Of a stretch of DNA of 64,000 nt, positions 1 to 12,403 are shown in pieces. The position numbers and the translations under genes are program-made. Position 1 is the first letter of the stretch; each line of letters starts with the position of its first letter. The notes under the pieces were generated by a model, which had not been told where the DNA came from, made no database searches, and was given only the letters and a program-made list of their open reading frames with translations. Source of the DNA: Gremmenia infestans (lineage: Eukaryota > Ascomycota > Leotiomycetes > Helotiales > Hamatocanthoscyphaceae). The stretch is taken from positions 496,001-560,000 of the forward strand of contig JAFEVB010000001.1 in the NCBI GenBank assembly GCA_032629725.1, read 5' to 3'.

Positions 1-168
1 AGCCTCGTCGCGAGACGCGTTTTCCTGAGGAAACCGCGACGTCCAGCCCAAAATACCGCCACAATGTCTCTCGAAATATGAAGCATTCTCCTTGGGACCT
101 TCGAATACAACAACATGTCATAAATCTCCGACCAGATTGTACATGAATGTCCAACAGATTTCAGAGAA

Positions 169-3100
169 ATGGCTTCGGTCGTTTCGTTAGGCCTGCATCA
201 ACCTACAGGGCTTCGGCATGCAGTCCAAGAACACCTCCTACCTGCAGACCCGCCCAATACCTCATATACCTGGGACAATCACTTTGAAAACGATGCCGGC
301 TCGACATACGATTCGATCGTGGATGAAGACGAGTTGCTTGTAACCCCACGATGTGTTATTTGGTCGAGAGGAGGGGTCTACCGCAAAAGCTATAAATTTG
401 ACCTGGAGAATGAGCCGGTCAGCCAGGCCTTGTTGACCTATTTTCCCAGTATTGGGCCTCTCGAATCTAAGGACACAACGTCTACGCAGAAAAATGGGGG
501 CTCTAAGAGGTCGGCGGCCATCGTAGTCTTCTTGAAGACTCAGGCGCATGTTTACTTTCTCTCTGGCACGAGCCATGTTATACATCTGCCATTCGAGGTC
601 GAATCTGCGATTGCTGCTCCAAATGGCATTATAGTACAGCGAAAACTCCGAGTCGATAATCTTGTCCCGGCTTCTTTGAAGTTTCCGAAAGTACCTCCAA
701 ATTCCTTCGTTTCGTCACAACCGCAGCCATGGTCTGCAGCAAGCTCTCAGCAGTCCACCTTCTCGATCGCCGACCTTGGAGCGCCGAAACAATATTCGAC
801 GCGATTCAGCTCTACATTAAAGGATTTGTGGGATCCTCCAGCTCTGAAGAACGATGCAAACTGGCCACGGTTATTCTCCCTTACGGATCCTCTTTCTGAG
901 ATGGGTTTGATAGTGGAGGGACCTTCGAAACCTAATAGCAAGGGACATCGGAGGAGCTCAGGAAAATTTACTGCGTTGGATACGGCAGAAGAAATACTGC
1001 ATGTCTCACGTCGAGGAGAGTTCTCTGACAAAGACACCGAACATCCTCTTGTTCTGGCCTTGACATTAAACCGGGAAACCAGCATGTACACTGTCTGGAA
1101 GCTGTCGTATATTAACGAAGAGTCTGCGAGCGAAAAACGCCGCGTTGCAAGTGACACGGCTCGTCGAAGAAGTTCTTTCGTTCCCGGTACAGCAACCGGA
1201 GCTACAACTCCAATCTTGAGTAGCCAGCCAAATTTTAGGGAAAGTCTTGGGGGCAATGCTGCTGGAATAGGGCTGAAATTAGGCAAGAAGCAGGCTGATG
1301 TTACGAAAGATAAACCAGTCGATGTAGCTGCTGCCATCGATCCCGACTGGGAAAACCCTACAAACCCAAGAAGGAAGTCTCGTCGTGTAAGCTCTATGCT
1401 TGCACGAGCAGATCTTTCCGCCAACCATGAACGATCAGCATTTTCTGAACTTGCCACAGGCCATCAGCATACGACAAACAGACGCGGAGAGTCTTTAGGG
1501 AGTCAGCATGGTAGAGTCAGTAACGGAGTCTATGGCGGAACCGGTGGACCTAGTTTATCACAACCGTCACAATTCAACCATAGCCTTAATAGCTTTTTGG
1601 AAGCCCCTGTAGATGAGCTGCTCGATGAGCTTCGTGCGGGTGGGGATTTTGAAGGATTCCATAACATGGGCCTCGACGATGAGGAATTCGACGCTTTGAA
1701 ACAAGAAGTTGTTCTCTCCAAGGTCTGCGATGTACCCGCTGAACACAGCAATGTCCGGTATTCGAGTCAGCATATGCCTGCTGCAAGTCAATGTAAGATA
1801 TTCATGCTTACTGCGCCGCCTTCTGCCGCTGATGAGCGGTTGGGAAATGCCATTGTTATATGCGTCCTAGATTTGGATGAGAAAAGGCTCCTTGTCCTGA
1901 CGCTTTACAAGAACAATCTCGATACTAAGGAGAATCATCTTAACGGGAAAAAAAGAGAAAATCATATTTCTTTAGGCCCAAACCCTATCATGAGAGCGAA
2001 ATGTGTTCTGGATGCCTGCAGGCTTGACGACGGTCATATCTCACGTATTCTGGTGTTGACTGAAACTAGGGATGGCTTTGGTGAATTGAGTCTCCAGGCT
2101 CCATGGAGTGACATGATTAATATTACACTTCCTGTTACGTTCACTATAAGCAACATTCGGAATCTTGGGCATGATGCTACACCACGTGCCAGACGTGAAG
2201 GTGGGTTTAAGCGTATACTAAGCCAAGGACCTCGTGCTCTACGCGGTTTACGAAATTCGAAGCCACATGGGTTTGTCGACCTCGTTGACGATGAAGGAAA
2301 GATGCATCAGCTCCAAATATTACTTGAGCCTCGGAATCCTCATGTAGGTAAAATTCTCGAGGTTTGTAGAGCTGTTCTTCCTGGTCCCAAACGTGGAGAA
2401 GGGGTCTTAGTTGGGTGGTGGAACGCAATGCAATGGCTTCGACTGGAATCAATAGATGCAGTGGACATGGAATGGACAGCTCTGGTCATTACGCTGTTTT
2501 CGATGGTCCTCGGTCTCGGCAGAAGATCGATGTCCTCTGAAAATAAAACGCATGCCAAGAAAAAGTCGGGTTTCTTAAGATCTAGCAGCGGTGCGCAGTC
2601 GGATCTGGAGAGTTGGCAAATGATGCAAACGCAAGAGGCTTCAAATGGACACACCCTGCCCTCCTGGGCGGGGAATCCAGCGTGGAAGTGGCTTGCTGAT
2701 GATGATAATACCGCCAGTAGGAGAAGGGACTCGGAACCTCTTTCCCCTATTTTCCCATCTTTTGACGGTGATAAGCCCAACTTTGTACAATGGCATGCCA
2801 AACTGGCTCGGAATTTTACGAGCTCGACAATTGGTCAGTCTATAGTGTCGGGAATTTTGCCAATTTCTGGAAATAGAGATCCAGACTTGCGCAAGAGGGC
2901 ACTCGTAGATACTTTTGTCGGCCTCCATATTCTTCATGAAGAGCAAAAGCTTGACACAACGATGGCCGACGCTTTGAGCACAGGCGTTGCAAGTCTGACA
3001 CCCATTCTGGCTCAAATGGCCCACTGGCTTGGTTGGTCAACCTGGATCAACTACTACGAAATCGAAGAGTCTTCCCTGCTGGACTCAAAGTATGATCGAG

Positions 3101-6100
3101 GTAATGCCATCTACTCTTTTCGAGCTTGTGTCCTACTAACAGCTACTAGACTCGCCCGTTGATTTCATTATTCCAGAGCCATTTGAATGCCCTTCTATTT
3201 ACCAATGGATTGAAACCTGTTTGACTACTCAAAGTAATACGACCTTTCTGACTTTACCCGAGTTGATAGCTACTCGAACTTCGGACCAAATCAAGAATGC
3301 CTTTGAGTTCGATCACTGGACTCGACTTACCCCTAGAACCCTTCTCTTTGCACAATTCCTTGCTTCTAAGCAACCGGGCTGGTCACCTGCGCAATTTGTT
3401 GAAGCTTTGGCGGCTGCGGGGATGGACCGACTACTTCTCGAGACCCTTCCCGAAGCTGTTCTCGCTCCTTTACAGGAGGCTATCGTTCAATGTCAGACTG
3501 AACCGCCTACGACTTGGAGCAAGGATCTTTTAGCAATTGTTGGCCGAGAAGATGTAAACATACTGTTGACCCCGGGACAACGACCCCGTCAGACCCTGTC
3601 AAGTTTACTCGTGAGTAATTTATGTTACCTTCAGATCGTCCACACTAACATTACCAAGGTTCCAACTCACGAAGCGAGTCTTGATGTCCATGCAATTTGC
3701 CTCTCTATAATAGATACAGATGCGACGAGAGCGCTCGATGGGGCGGCAGAGATAGATCGACACTCTATTACCCGTGCTATATTCAAAGATGACCGGAGAA
3801 TGAATGAAGCTATAAGCATACTCAACACATCAAGGCCCACTGTGGCACGTTGCAAACCTGATCCGCAATGGACCGAGTCTGATCTTTTAGAGGCTCAGAA
3901 AGAGCATGCACAAATGTTAGCCTATCGAACGCTTGCAATCCCTGCTGGACGAGGGCTGCTGTACTTCAGTGCTCGCGTACCACTCTTGACCGAGAGGCTC
4001 ATGATCGGTGGTTTTAACTTGAGTTGTGTTATGAAACCCGACAACACTACTGTTGGAGTTGATAAGAACGCATTTACGGAGGAGAAAGTGTGTTGGGCAT
4101 TTTTCCACGCCGGAGTGGCAGCTGGCCTGACTATATCTCGTGATGCCAAGGGAATCGACACTTCCTGGATTCTGTTCAACAAGCCCGTTCAAGACCTTAG
4201 CAATCGACATGCAGGATTTTTACTGGCGCTAGGTCTCAATGGACATCTCAAGTCTGTGGCGAAGTGGGTAGCTTTCAAGTATCTGACCCCGAAACACACC
4301 ATGACCTCGATCGGCTTACTGCTCGGTCTGGCAGCATCGTATATTGGAACAATGGACTCCTTGATAACACGGTTACTGTCTGTTCACGTCACTCGCATGC
4401 TACCACCAGGAGCAGCTGAATTAAATCTCTCTCCTTTGACCCAGACCACAGGCATTATGGGAATAGGTATACTTTACTGCAATACCCAACATCGTCGGAT
4501 GAGCGAGATCATGGTGTCTGAGATTGAGCATATTGATACTGAAACGGAAGAAGAGCCGTTGAGGAATGAAGGATATCGACTTGCAGCTGGTTTTGCGCTC
4601 GGATTTATAAATCTTGGCAAAGGTACCGATCTCAAAGGACTTCACGATATGCGGCTCACTGAGAGACTTGTTGCACTGGCTGCTGGTAGTAAGAAAGTCG
4701 ATCTGGTTCACGTATTGGACAAGGCTACAGCCGCTGCGGTTGTAGCTATTGCACTTATCTATATGAAGTCGGAAAATCAGGTTCTAGCCAGAAAAGTCGA
4801 TGTGCCGGACTCTCTTCTACAATTTGACTATGTTCGTCCGGACATTTTCCTACTTCGGACCCTCGCAAGGCATTTAATTATGTGGAGTAGGATCGAGCCA
4901 ACGTTCTTATGGATTCAAAAGAACTTGCCACCCGCTTATCGAGAACGAAGTTCGCTACATTTCGTTAGCTCTTTGACAACTAATGATCTTCCATTCTACG
5001 ATATAATTACTGGACTTTGCTTCAGTATTGCCCTACGTTTTGCTGGCTCGGGCTCTTTGGTCGTACGAGATCTCCTCATTCATTATCTAGATCAATTCAT
5101 GCGGATTTGTAATATCAACGCCGACACCTACGACCAGAAGTTGACGCGGAACACAATAAGGAATTGTCAAGATTTGATGGCACTTGGAGTTGCGACTGTC
5201 ATGGCCGGCACAGGTGATGTCGTTGTTTTCCGTCGACTGAGATCCATGCACGGTCGGGATGATAGCGATACGCCGTATGGAAGTCATCTTGCCGCTCACT
5301 TGGCAATTGGTGCTCTGTTTCTAGGAGGTGGGACTTTTACCTTTGGCACATCAAACTTGGCCATAGCTGCTTTATTGGTAGCATTTTACCCCATTTTCCC
5401 GTCTTCGGTCCAAGACAACAAGTCTCATCTGCAAGCCTTTCGGCATTTCTGGGCCCTGGCAGCTGAATCCCGATGCCTTGTAACACGAGACATTGACACA
5501 AACCAGCCAGTACCAATGCCAATCACGATAACGCTTCGCAACGGCGAGGTGACCCAGCGGCATACACCATCACTTCTGCCAGAGGTAGATCAAATAAAGA
5601 CAGTTCGTACTGACAGCACTGAGTACTGGAACGTGGTTCTGGATCTCGAAAATAATCCAAAGCATACAGCCTCTTTCAAAGCAACACAGACAGTCTACGT
5701 CCGCCGTCGGCCTGCTCACGATGCGAATACATCTGCATTCCAAGCTACGCTGCAAGCTCTGAACGACGATGATGGCACGTCATCGCATTCTCTAGATTGG
5801 CTCTTCGAACTCCCTGCTTTTGCATCACTTACCAAAGCCGAGAGGGCTCTTGTTCTCCCGCCCCATCATGGCGGCTCGAGCGATATACACTCTGGGACGA
5901 AAGAGACAGTCGTGGATGCTAGACTTGTGCTAGAGAACGCAACCATTGATAGTGGGAAGAGAGATAGGCTGTTAGGACTGAAGTTATTGTTTGAATGGGC
6001 GGATGGAAAGAGTGCTGAGGGTGGTGATATGCAGTGGATTCGGCGAGAAGTGGTGGAGAGGTTGAAAGCTAGAGTGTGGATGGCTGCTGAGGAAGCATAA
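169..6100 (+). CDS. APC1: Anaphase-promoting complex subunit 1 (APC1/BimE)
   Basis: Largest scaffold subunit of the APC/C ubiquitin ligase, which drives mitotic exit by degrading cyclins and securin. Model: exons 169-3100, 3150-3610 and 3659-6100, 1944 aa. Intron 1 (49 nt) has a TACTAAC branch point at 3134-3140 and is required, because the first frame stops at 3162; splicing gives a clean join into SPVDFIIPEPFE. Intron 2 (48 nt, GTGAGT...AAG) is a multiple of three, so read-through would also stay open. The N-terminal third is WD40-like and rich in Ser/Arg linkers (about residues 330-500). The C-terminal half carries the proteasome/cyclosome repeats typical of APC1 (for example GFLLALGLNGHLKSVAKW and LLGLAASYIGTMDSL). 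Length fits the fungal family (about 1900-2100 aa). ATGs at 64, 143 and 147 lie upstream in the leader. Identity is confident; the intron 2 call is a little less so. Confidence 0.93.
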
Positions 6101-6925
6101 AGAGTGGCATTGGCGTTTTGCTTTGCATTACATTGGTGAAAAGGAAGGAAAAGGTGCATGAGATTTATACTTTGATTCGTAGAATAGAATCAATTGAGAT
6201 ATTAGCAACAATCTGGTGGGTTCCTGGGTAAGGGCGACCTATGTAACACAAGCTCGAAATACTAGAATTGTTAAATCAAGCATGTATCTTTATAGAAATG
6301 GCAGGAGTTAATGAGGTACCAGAGGCAGAATGAGAGAGTACCAAAACCTTTGCTTGGTAGCATTCAATTCGATATTACCCACTCGAGTATAGTAATAGTA
6401 AAACCCCCAGCCGCCACTCTGCCACTCTGCCACGTGATCACGGAGCTATATTCCGGATCCACGACAGGGGTGGAGAATCCGATCATCGTGCAGCATGGCA
6501 TTTCTCTCTCACTCACTCAAACTTCAATCGTCACATCTAAGTATCGCAAGAACGCGAATCATAAAATGTCTACACTTATATCTGATATATATATATGAAA
6601 TAAAGACAGCTAATTAGGAGAGAATAATTACCTAATGAAAACATAATAATTGCATTTACATGTGTTAATTGATGTAAAGATGCGATGCTTCCTTGTCAAG
6701 GTATCAAGTTCAAGCCCCTCGCTTCCTGCCCCACCCAGCAACAAAGCCATGACGTCGTCACTGGGCATAGCTTATAGCTATCTAACCTTCCCTTCAAAAA
6801 GCTCCCTCCTCTCTCTTTCCCTCATCTTCATCTTCTTCATCCCCAAACAAACAAAACAAACACATCAATCATCTCCTCACAACCCAATTCCCCACCTCCT
6901 CAAACACAAATCACAATCACAAACA
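6101..6925 (+). promoter_or_regulatory. Promoter of the LEA-like gene with CRE- and STRE-like sites
   Basis: Intergenic stretch between APC1 and the LEA-like gene. It contains a CRE-like TGACGTCGTCA at 6750-6760, about 170 bp before the start codon, STRE-type pentamers AGGGG at 6466-6470 and CCCCT at 6715-6719, and CACGTGATCACG at about 6431-6442. From about 6785 to 6925 it is a CT-rich then CA-rich leader, as in many fungal promoters. Sites of this kind bind bZIP (Atf1-type) and Msn2-type stress factors in known fungi. That they act here is inference. Confidence 0.45.
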
Positions 6926-7454
6926 ATGTCTTTCCTCACAAGAACCACCCCAATGCTCCGCGTCGCCACTCGTGGCAGCGGAAGCTTCGCTCCCCGCGCC
7001 TTCTCGACATCCATGGCGATGAAGAAGAGTCCGGTTGAGGCGGCCAAGGACGCGGCGAAGACGGTTGATCGGAAGGTTAGCGATAAACTGGTTGATGGGA
7101 TTGAGATTGGTCGTATGTATGCCCTGTTTCGCATCCCTACTCTATTCTACTTTACCTTGCGTTCGTTATTCGAAAACATGACGCGACATCACACTATTGA
7201 GTTATTTCCTATCTCACTTGACAATAATGGAGTGGAGGGGGATGAAGAGTGTTTTTGAGTGATATGTGCTGACACATTGATATGTAGAAACTGCAGCTGA
7301 GAAGGCAAAGACGGCTGCTGGTTTGGCATCGGACAAGGCATCTGGTAAGACGGCCGAGGTAGCGGGTGAGGCTAAGGGCAAGGCGGCTGAGTTTAAGGGC
7401 CAGGCGAAGGGAAAGGCCGAGGAGCTTAAGGGAGAGGCGAAGGGGAAGTTGTAA
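6926..7454 (+). CDS. Small mitochondrial LEA-like (late embryogenesis abundant) protein
   Basis: Spliced model: exons 6926-7112 and 7288-7454, 117 aa. The 175-nt intron has a GTATGT donor and a TGCTGAC branch point near 7267-7273. The N-terminus (MSFLTRTTPMLRVATRG, then FAPRAFSTSM) is Arg/Ser-rich and acid-free, as expected of a mitochondrial presequence. The rest is a Lys/Ala/Glu-rich amphipathic helix with degenerate 11-mer-like units (AEVAGEAKGKAAEFKGQAKGK), the hallmark of LEA group 3 or CsbD-like hydrophilins, which protect membranes and proteins during desiccation or heat. Without splicing the frame runs on to a stop at 7258 and loses the repeats. The upstream region carries CRE- and STRE-like sites, consistent with stress control. 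Biochemical role is inferred from family. Confidence 0.8.
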
Positions 7455-7457
7455 ATA

Positions 7458-7488
7458 TGATGTGATGTGACGTGACGTGACGTGACGA
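7458..7488. repeat. Pentanucleotide repeat TGAYG in the 3' UTR of the LEA-like gene
   Basis: Four nucleotides after the LEA-like stop codon lie two TGATG and four TGACG units in a row, then AGATG. Simple repeat; no function is evident. Confidence 0.7.
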
Positions 7489-7711
7489 GATGTTTGATGG
7501 TGTTGGCATGGGATGAGGTGTATAATAAGAATGAATCATGGAACGGAGTGAAATGGAAGCATGCATGCAAATATTCTAGCAACCTTTACACTAGCATTTG
7601 CACGTTATACTCTCTTACTGTTCGAGTGCCGTGAGACGTTGCTTTTAAACCTTGGGACTTGATACTGTCAACTGTGAGGTTCTTTATCCCCAACCTATCC
7701 TATTCCTCCTT

Positions 7712-8802
7712 TCACCTCCCTGTAAAAACCGGCCTCCTCTTCTCCCCAAAAGCCCTCAGCGCCTCATCCCTATCATCCGTCCCCACAACCCTCTCATACA
7801 TCTTATTCTCAACCTCCTCCCTCGCCCACCCCACCGCCTCCAACGCAGCCCTAACCGCCGCAGGCCCACCCTCACAAACCTCCCCCGCCAACCTGACAGC
7901 CTCTCCCAGCGCACCCTCCTGCGCTCTCCTCCCCGTCCCCTTCCCCTCCACCTCTCCCTCCTCAATATCCACCAACCGGTCCGCGAGCCCTAGGAAATAC
8001 GCTTCCGCAGCACTGACTCTCCTCCCCGTAAGTATCATATCCCTAGCTCGCGCTACCCCGATCAGCGCCGGCAGCCGATAGGTGCCGCCGGCGCCGGGAA
8101 TGATACCGAGGCGGGTTTCGGGCAGCGCGAGGACGGCGGTTGAGGCTAGCACGCGGAAATGCGTGCACAGGGCTAGTTCGAGGCCGCCGCCTAGGGCGAG
8201 GGATGAGATGGCGGAGATAGTGGGGATGGGGAGGAGGGAGAGAGCGGTAAATGTTGTGCGGAGGTTTAGCAGGAATGCTTGAGTTCTGGGGGGTGGGTTT
8301 TAGTAGGGTTTCCTTGTAATGGTAATGAGAACGGGACGGGGTAATGGGGATGGAAATGGAAATGGGAAGGGTAATGTAGGGGTAGATAGATGATGTATAT
8401 AGGTACATACTCTTCAGCAGTAAACCCCCTCCGTTCCTTCAAATCAGCCCCAGCACAGAAACAGCTCTCGACCTCACTAGCCAGAATCAACGCCCTCGTC
8501 GGCCCCCTTCCATCAACCCCCGCCGCGCCGCCATAGCTTGCCTTCCGCGGTACCTCATTCCCCTCCGCGTCGTATTCGGCGGCTATGGAATCGATGCTCG
8601 AGCGGAGTTCTTGTAGCAAGGCGCGCGAGATAGCGTTACGTGCTGAGGGGCGCGCGAGCGAGAGGATGCGGATTCGGCCGGTGGAGGGTGCGGGGATGTC
8701 GGTTGTTATTATTAGAGGGGCGGAAGGGGTGCTTGAGTAGAAGCGTGGGCGGAAGATGAGCTTGGGGAGGGTGGATGGGAGAGGGCGGATTGGTAGACGC
8801 AT
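7712..8802 (-). CDS. Mitochondrial enoyl-CoA hydratase/isomerase, AUH-like
   Basis: Crotonase-fold enzyme, closest by eye to methylglutaconyl-CoA hydratase (AUH) of leucine breakdown. Exons on the minus strand: 8802-8411 and 8285-7712; intron 8410-8286 has GTATGT and CCCCCCAG. Splicing rebuilds GFTAEETQAFLLNLR in frame. Crotonase landmarks are SCFCAGADLKERRGF (first oxyanion-hole segment), LALGGGLELALCTHF (second), then PETRLGIIPGAGGTYRL. I chose the ATG at 8802 because it directly precedes a good mitochondrial presequence (MRLPIRPLPSTLPKLIFRPR) and has a CAAAAATG context, giving 321 aa. An in-frame ATG at 8892 would add 30 acid-containing residues. The last 300 nt of the coding strand are strongly G-rich. 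Substrate specificity is inferred. Confidence 0.88.
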
Positions 8803-9022
8803 TTTTGGGTTTGTGTCTGTGGTGGTGGGAGGTTGAGGTGAAAGGAGCTTGGGGAAATCCGGGGAAGCTGAATGAGCTTCAAGCGATGTCATCAGAAGCG
8901 AGATCCCTGTACATATACCGATTACTATATATCTTACAACTTCAACGCCACTTTTAAATCCTCTCCTTCCAAATACAAAATTAAGAATTAAGAATTCATT
9001 TATTCATTCATTTCCATCTAAT

Positions 9023-9700
9023 ATGGATCCTCAACCCTCAGACCTCCCACCAGAAGCCGTTGCTTTCGCCTCGAGAATGTACGACGCAGCTAGAGCGGGG
9101 CAGATGGATATCTTTCAACAAGCATTGCCAGCGGGACTACCTGCCAATATGACAAATGAAAAGGGTGACAGTCTTGTATCTCTTCCCTTTCTTCTTCTTA
9201 TTCTTCTTCTTCTTCTTCTTCTTCTTCTAGACCCATAAGTTAAAAGGAACATGAAATTCATAAATTAGATTCTAATCTTCCACTGCTGATTACTTATTAA
9301 CACAGCTTATGCTCGCTGCATATCACGGCCACGCCCCGCTCGTCAAACTCCTGTTATCGCATGGAGCAGATGCCAATTCGCTGAATGATAGGGGACAGTC
9401 GCCTCTAGCTGGTGCGGTGTTCAAGATGGAATCTGAGGTTGTTGAGGTAAGTGATTTTGGTTATCTTATACGCCATGCCACCCCCTCTTGTATTGAAAGC
9501 TTATGCTTTTGCATTGGGAGTGTAGTGGGTGAGTGATTTGCATGAGGTTAATGATGATATAGACGTTACTTGAGGGAGGAGCGGATCCTGATTATGGGAC
9601 GCCGAGCGCAATGGAGGCTGTGAAGCTGTTTAGGCAGGAGGAGAAGTGGAAGGGAAGGTTTGAGGAGGCGAAGGGGAGGGGGAAGGCTGGTGGGAAGTAG
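9023..9700 (+). CDS. Small ankyrin-repeat protein
   Basis: Exons 9023-9175, 9306-9446 and 9563-9700, 143 aa. Introns are 130 nt (GTATCT donor, CACAG acceptor) and 116 nt (GTAAGT, ATAG); both junctions are in phase 0. The spliced protein holds two to three ankyrin repeats, seen as LLMLAAYHGHAPLVKLLLSH followed by GADANSLNDRGQSPLAGAVF and TLLEGGADPDYG. It begins MDPQPSDLPPEAVAFA and ends in a Lys/Gly/Glu-rich basic tail. Such short stand-alone ankyrin proteins are common in fungi and usually act as protein-binding modules; no partner is suggested by the context. The first intron contains a CTT microsatellite. Confidence 0.82.
9191..9228. repeat. CTT microsatellite inside the first intron of the ankyrin gene
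   Basis: About a dozen CTT units with one ATT interruption, forming a long pyrimidine run in the intron. Length polymorphism is likely; no coding effect. Confidence 0.85.
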
Positions 9701-12403
9701 GGAAAGTGAAGTTTGAAGTTATCTTTTCAATTGCAATAGAAGATAATTTCTATCTCGATACAAATCCCTCTTTACGCGATCGCGCTTTCCTTGCCACTTT
9801 TAAAGCTTCCTTTAAGATAAAACCTGTCTCTCTAATCTCTCTCGTTTACTATGATGCTTGATTTACTGCTTCCATTTCCTGCGATTTGTAAATGGAGGGA
9901 GGAGTGGGACTAGGTATGGGGATTTATTCCTCTTCTTTAGGTTTGCTAGATTTTGAAAGTTTCCTTCTGGTAAGTATGGTGTTAAGTCCTACTAGGTCCG
10001 TGATCGTAGCAGTGACTTACCTTGGATGACGACCGCGAGAGAGAGAGAGAATAGATCACTTACCTGGAACAACAATGACAGGAAAAGGTGAGAAGGGAGA
10101 AGATACTTAGACCTGGACACACTTGTTACCCTCGCGCGATCCCCATTATCGTCCCACTCCTATCGCTCTGATTATTACGGCAGAGGTCCTATTGGTATGT
10201 AGTATCTCGGAGGAAATCGCAGGGGTCTAAAGAGAAAATTTCATTCTTTGGGGGAGGGACTTTTTTATAGAAGTCTTGGAGGGAGAATTAGTTAGATACC
10301 AAAAGTGTGCAAATTCTTTTTGTTTGTCTTTATGGCAAAATATACACACTGCAGACTAAGCAGCAGGACTAGGGAAGAAAATAAATAGATGAGGTCATAT
10401 CGAAATGATGGGGTTGGGTGAGTGAGTAGTGTCTTGTCGTCGAATTCGGTCATTGCCGCTTCAAAGGATGGCAACTTTGAGATTGTGGTGGAATATTGAC
10501 ACGGGAGAATGCGAGGATTCTTTCGAGGCTCCTATTGCAACCGTTGGCTGAGCAGCTCATCATGGTGACCCGTGGTTTCTGCGAGCTATGATGATGATGC
10601 GAGGGTTTGAAGCTTGCTAAAGAAAGAGCGACTCTGTTCTGTCGTTTTTCATGACCGAGAAATTTGTAACGGGAAGCCTTTAGACAGGCCAGCATGAGTT
10701 TGAGATCATTCTGGGACCTGGGTACGTACGTACCTACATGAAGTCCCTCATCTCACCGCGGGAGCTCATCTACGTATACAAAACGTGTCCCGAAGTTCTC
10801 GAAAGGTATGAAAGCGTTATTTCTCTGGTTGAACGCCTTCCGTCCAGTCGTCTTGACCCGAGGTGCCAAAGGATGTTTACGCCGCTGGTGTCAAGAAATT
10901 TGCGAGCAGATCTGAACCATAAAAGGTTACGCCACCAACCCAATCACCACGATGAAGGTTTCTGGGTTGAACTTTGTCACCGGAAGTTCCGACGAGAGGA
11001 TCTGGCGAGCGGATCTTTGGTGGAGGAATTCGCAAGCTCGGACCAAATTTGCATTGACAACTTGGCAAGCTGTTGGGTAACCCAATATGGCTTTATAGGA
11101 GAAAGAATTATGGCATTGTTCTCTTTGAGTATTCATGAAGTCTATTTAGAGGTCAGTATTGCGGATGGCTTACCTTAAACAGCGGCTAACGTAACTTTAC
11201 GTAGATGTGGAAATTGTCCGTAAATCCTTTCAATTTCAATAGTTTCCTCTTTCTCATCGGCATTACCGCCAAAAATGAATAGGATCGCGTGGGAATAGTA
11301 TTGGAATCTGGCGTTGTTTACCTTCGTACCTAAGTTTGGACATTCCGAGTATGCTGATGCTGAGCGAGCGAGCATGAGACCAACTTTACGGAGGAGGTAG
11401 TTCTTACAAGTTACAAGTCAGTATCGTAGTGCCTAGTTGGGTAATCATGGGCTATTTTGGGACATTTTTGAGTGTCAATCCGGAGCCCCATCTCACCCCA
11501 ACCCTTTTCAACCAGTGAGTGTACTGTACTGAATCCAAGCCACACCTCGGATTGCGCAGCGACGACGACCATCCCATGATTCCCATCCCATCAATAATTT
11601 ACCTGTGCCTTACTCAGCCAGTCTCGTTGCCCGCTTAATTTAGCTACATTGATTGCTAGATCCGCGACTCGCGATCCGAAGCCGTCAGAGTGCTGCATTC
11701 TGGGAGACTGGCACTTGAAAAGGGATCTCGAGTTTATTGATCCTTTGCGGCAAGCATTGAAGACGGATGCAGTAGTAACGTGTCACGGCATGGTCTACCC
11801 CAGAACGCGTTTTGGTAGTACCGGCATAGCATCTGCTTTCTTTGCGGTGTAAACTCGGTGCAAAGCATCTGGTGCATCGGAAAGATGCGACGATAACGGT
11901 CGTATATCTTCTCCCAGTACAGTAAGAACTAGGCGAAAACTCACGATCGAATAAATGACTACTTTGGGCATTACTCCTAAAACTCGCAATCAAAATAGTA
12001 CACGCCAAATCACGAAGCCCGTGCTTGCAATCTCTTCTGAAGTTCTGCGCCGTCGCGCGCGCATGGACTTGCTCTGTAGTGAGCAAACATCATGAGTTTT
12101 GCGGGTTTGCACTTTGCACAGCCATCAGGATGTCAATCCTTCGCCGTCTCCATAGCCTCGCTATCCCCATCCAACCATGACACAGCTACCACATTCGTAG
12201 CGTTCCAACAGCCTGGGATCAGGGCGAAGCGCAGTTATCCGACGTACAGTTGAGTAAACCGTCCAGTCGGAGTTGTTTCACTATACTACCGTCCTCTACT
12301 TGTACTATCTTCCCATTGCGGCATAAACAGAAACGTCCTTCCTACCTAAGCTTTTCAATCTTTTCTCGCCCCTTTCCCACTGATTCGCTTTTTAATACTG
12401 TCG
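9701..12403. other. Gene-poor intergenic region
   Basis: About 2.7 kb without a supported gene. It has scattered short open frames on both strands, the longest an ATG-initiated 146-codon frame at 10738-11178 that shows no recognisable domain. A GAGA run lies near 10033-10051 and a GTACTGTAC palindrome at 11521-11529. From about 12250 the sequence becomes CT-rich, as expected of the leader of the next gene. Confidence 0.5.

Noticed and set aside
10738..11178. ATG-initiated 146-codon open frame
   Set aside because: No domain, no intron context, overlapping open frames on the other strand and no promoter-like leader; could be chance.
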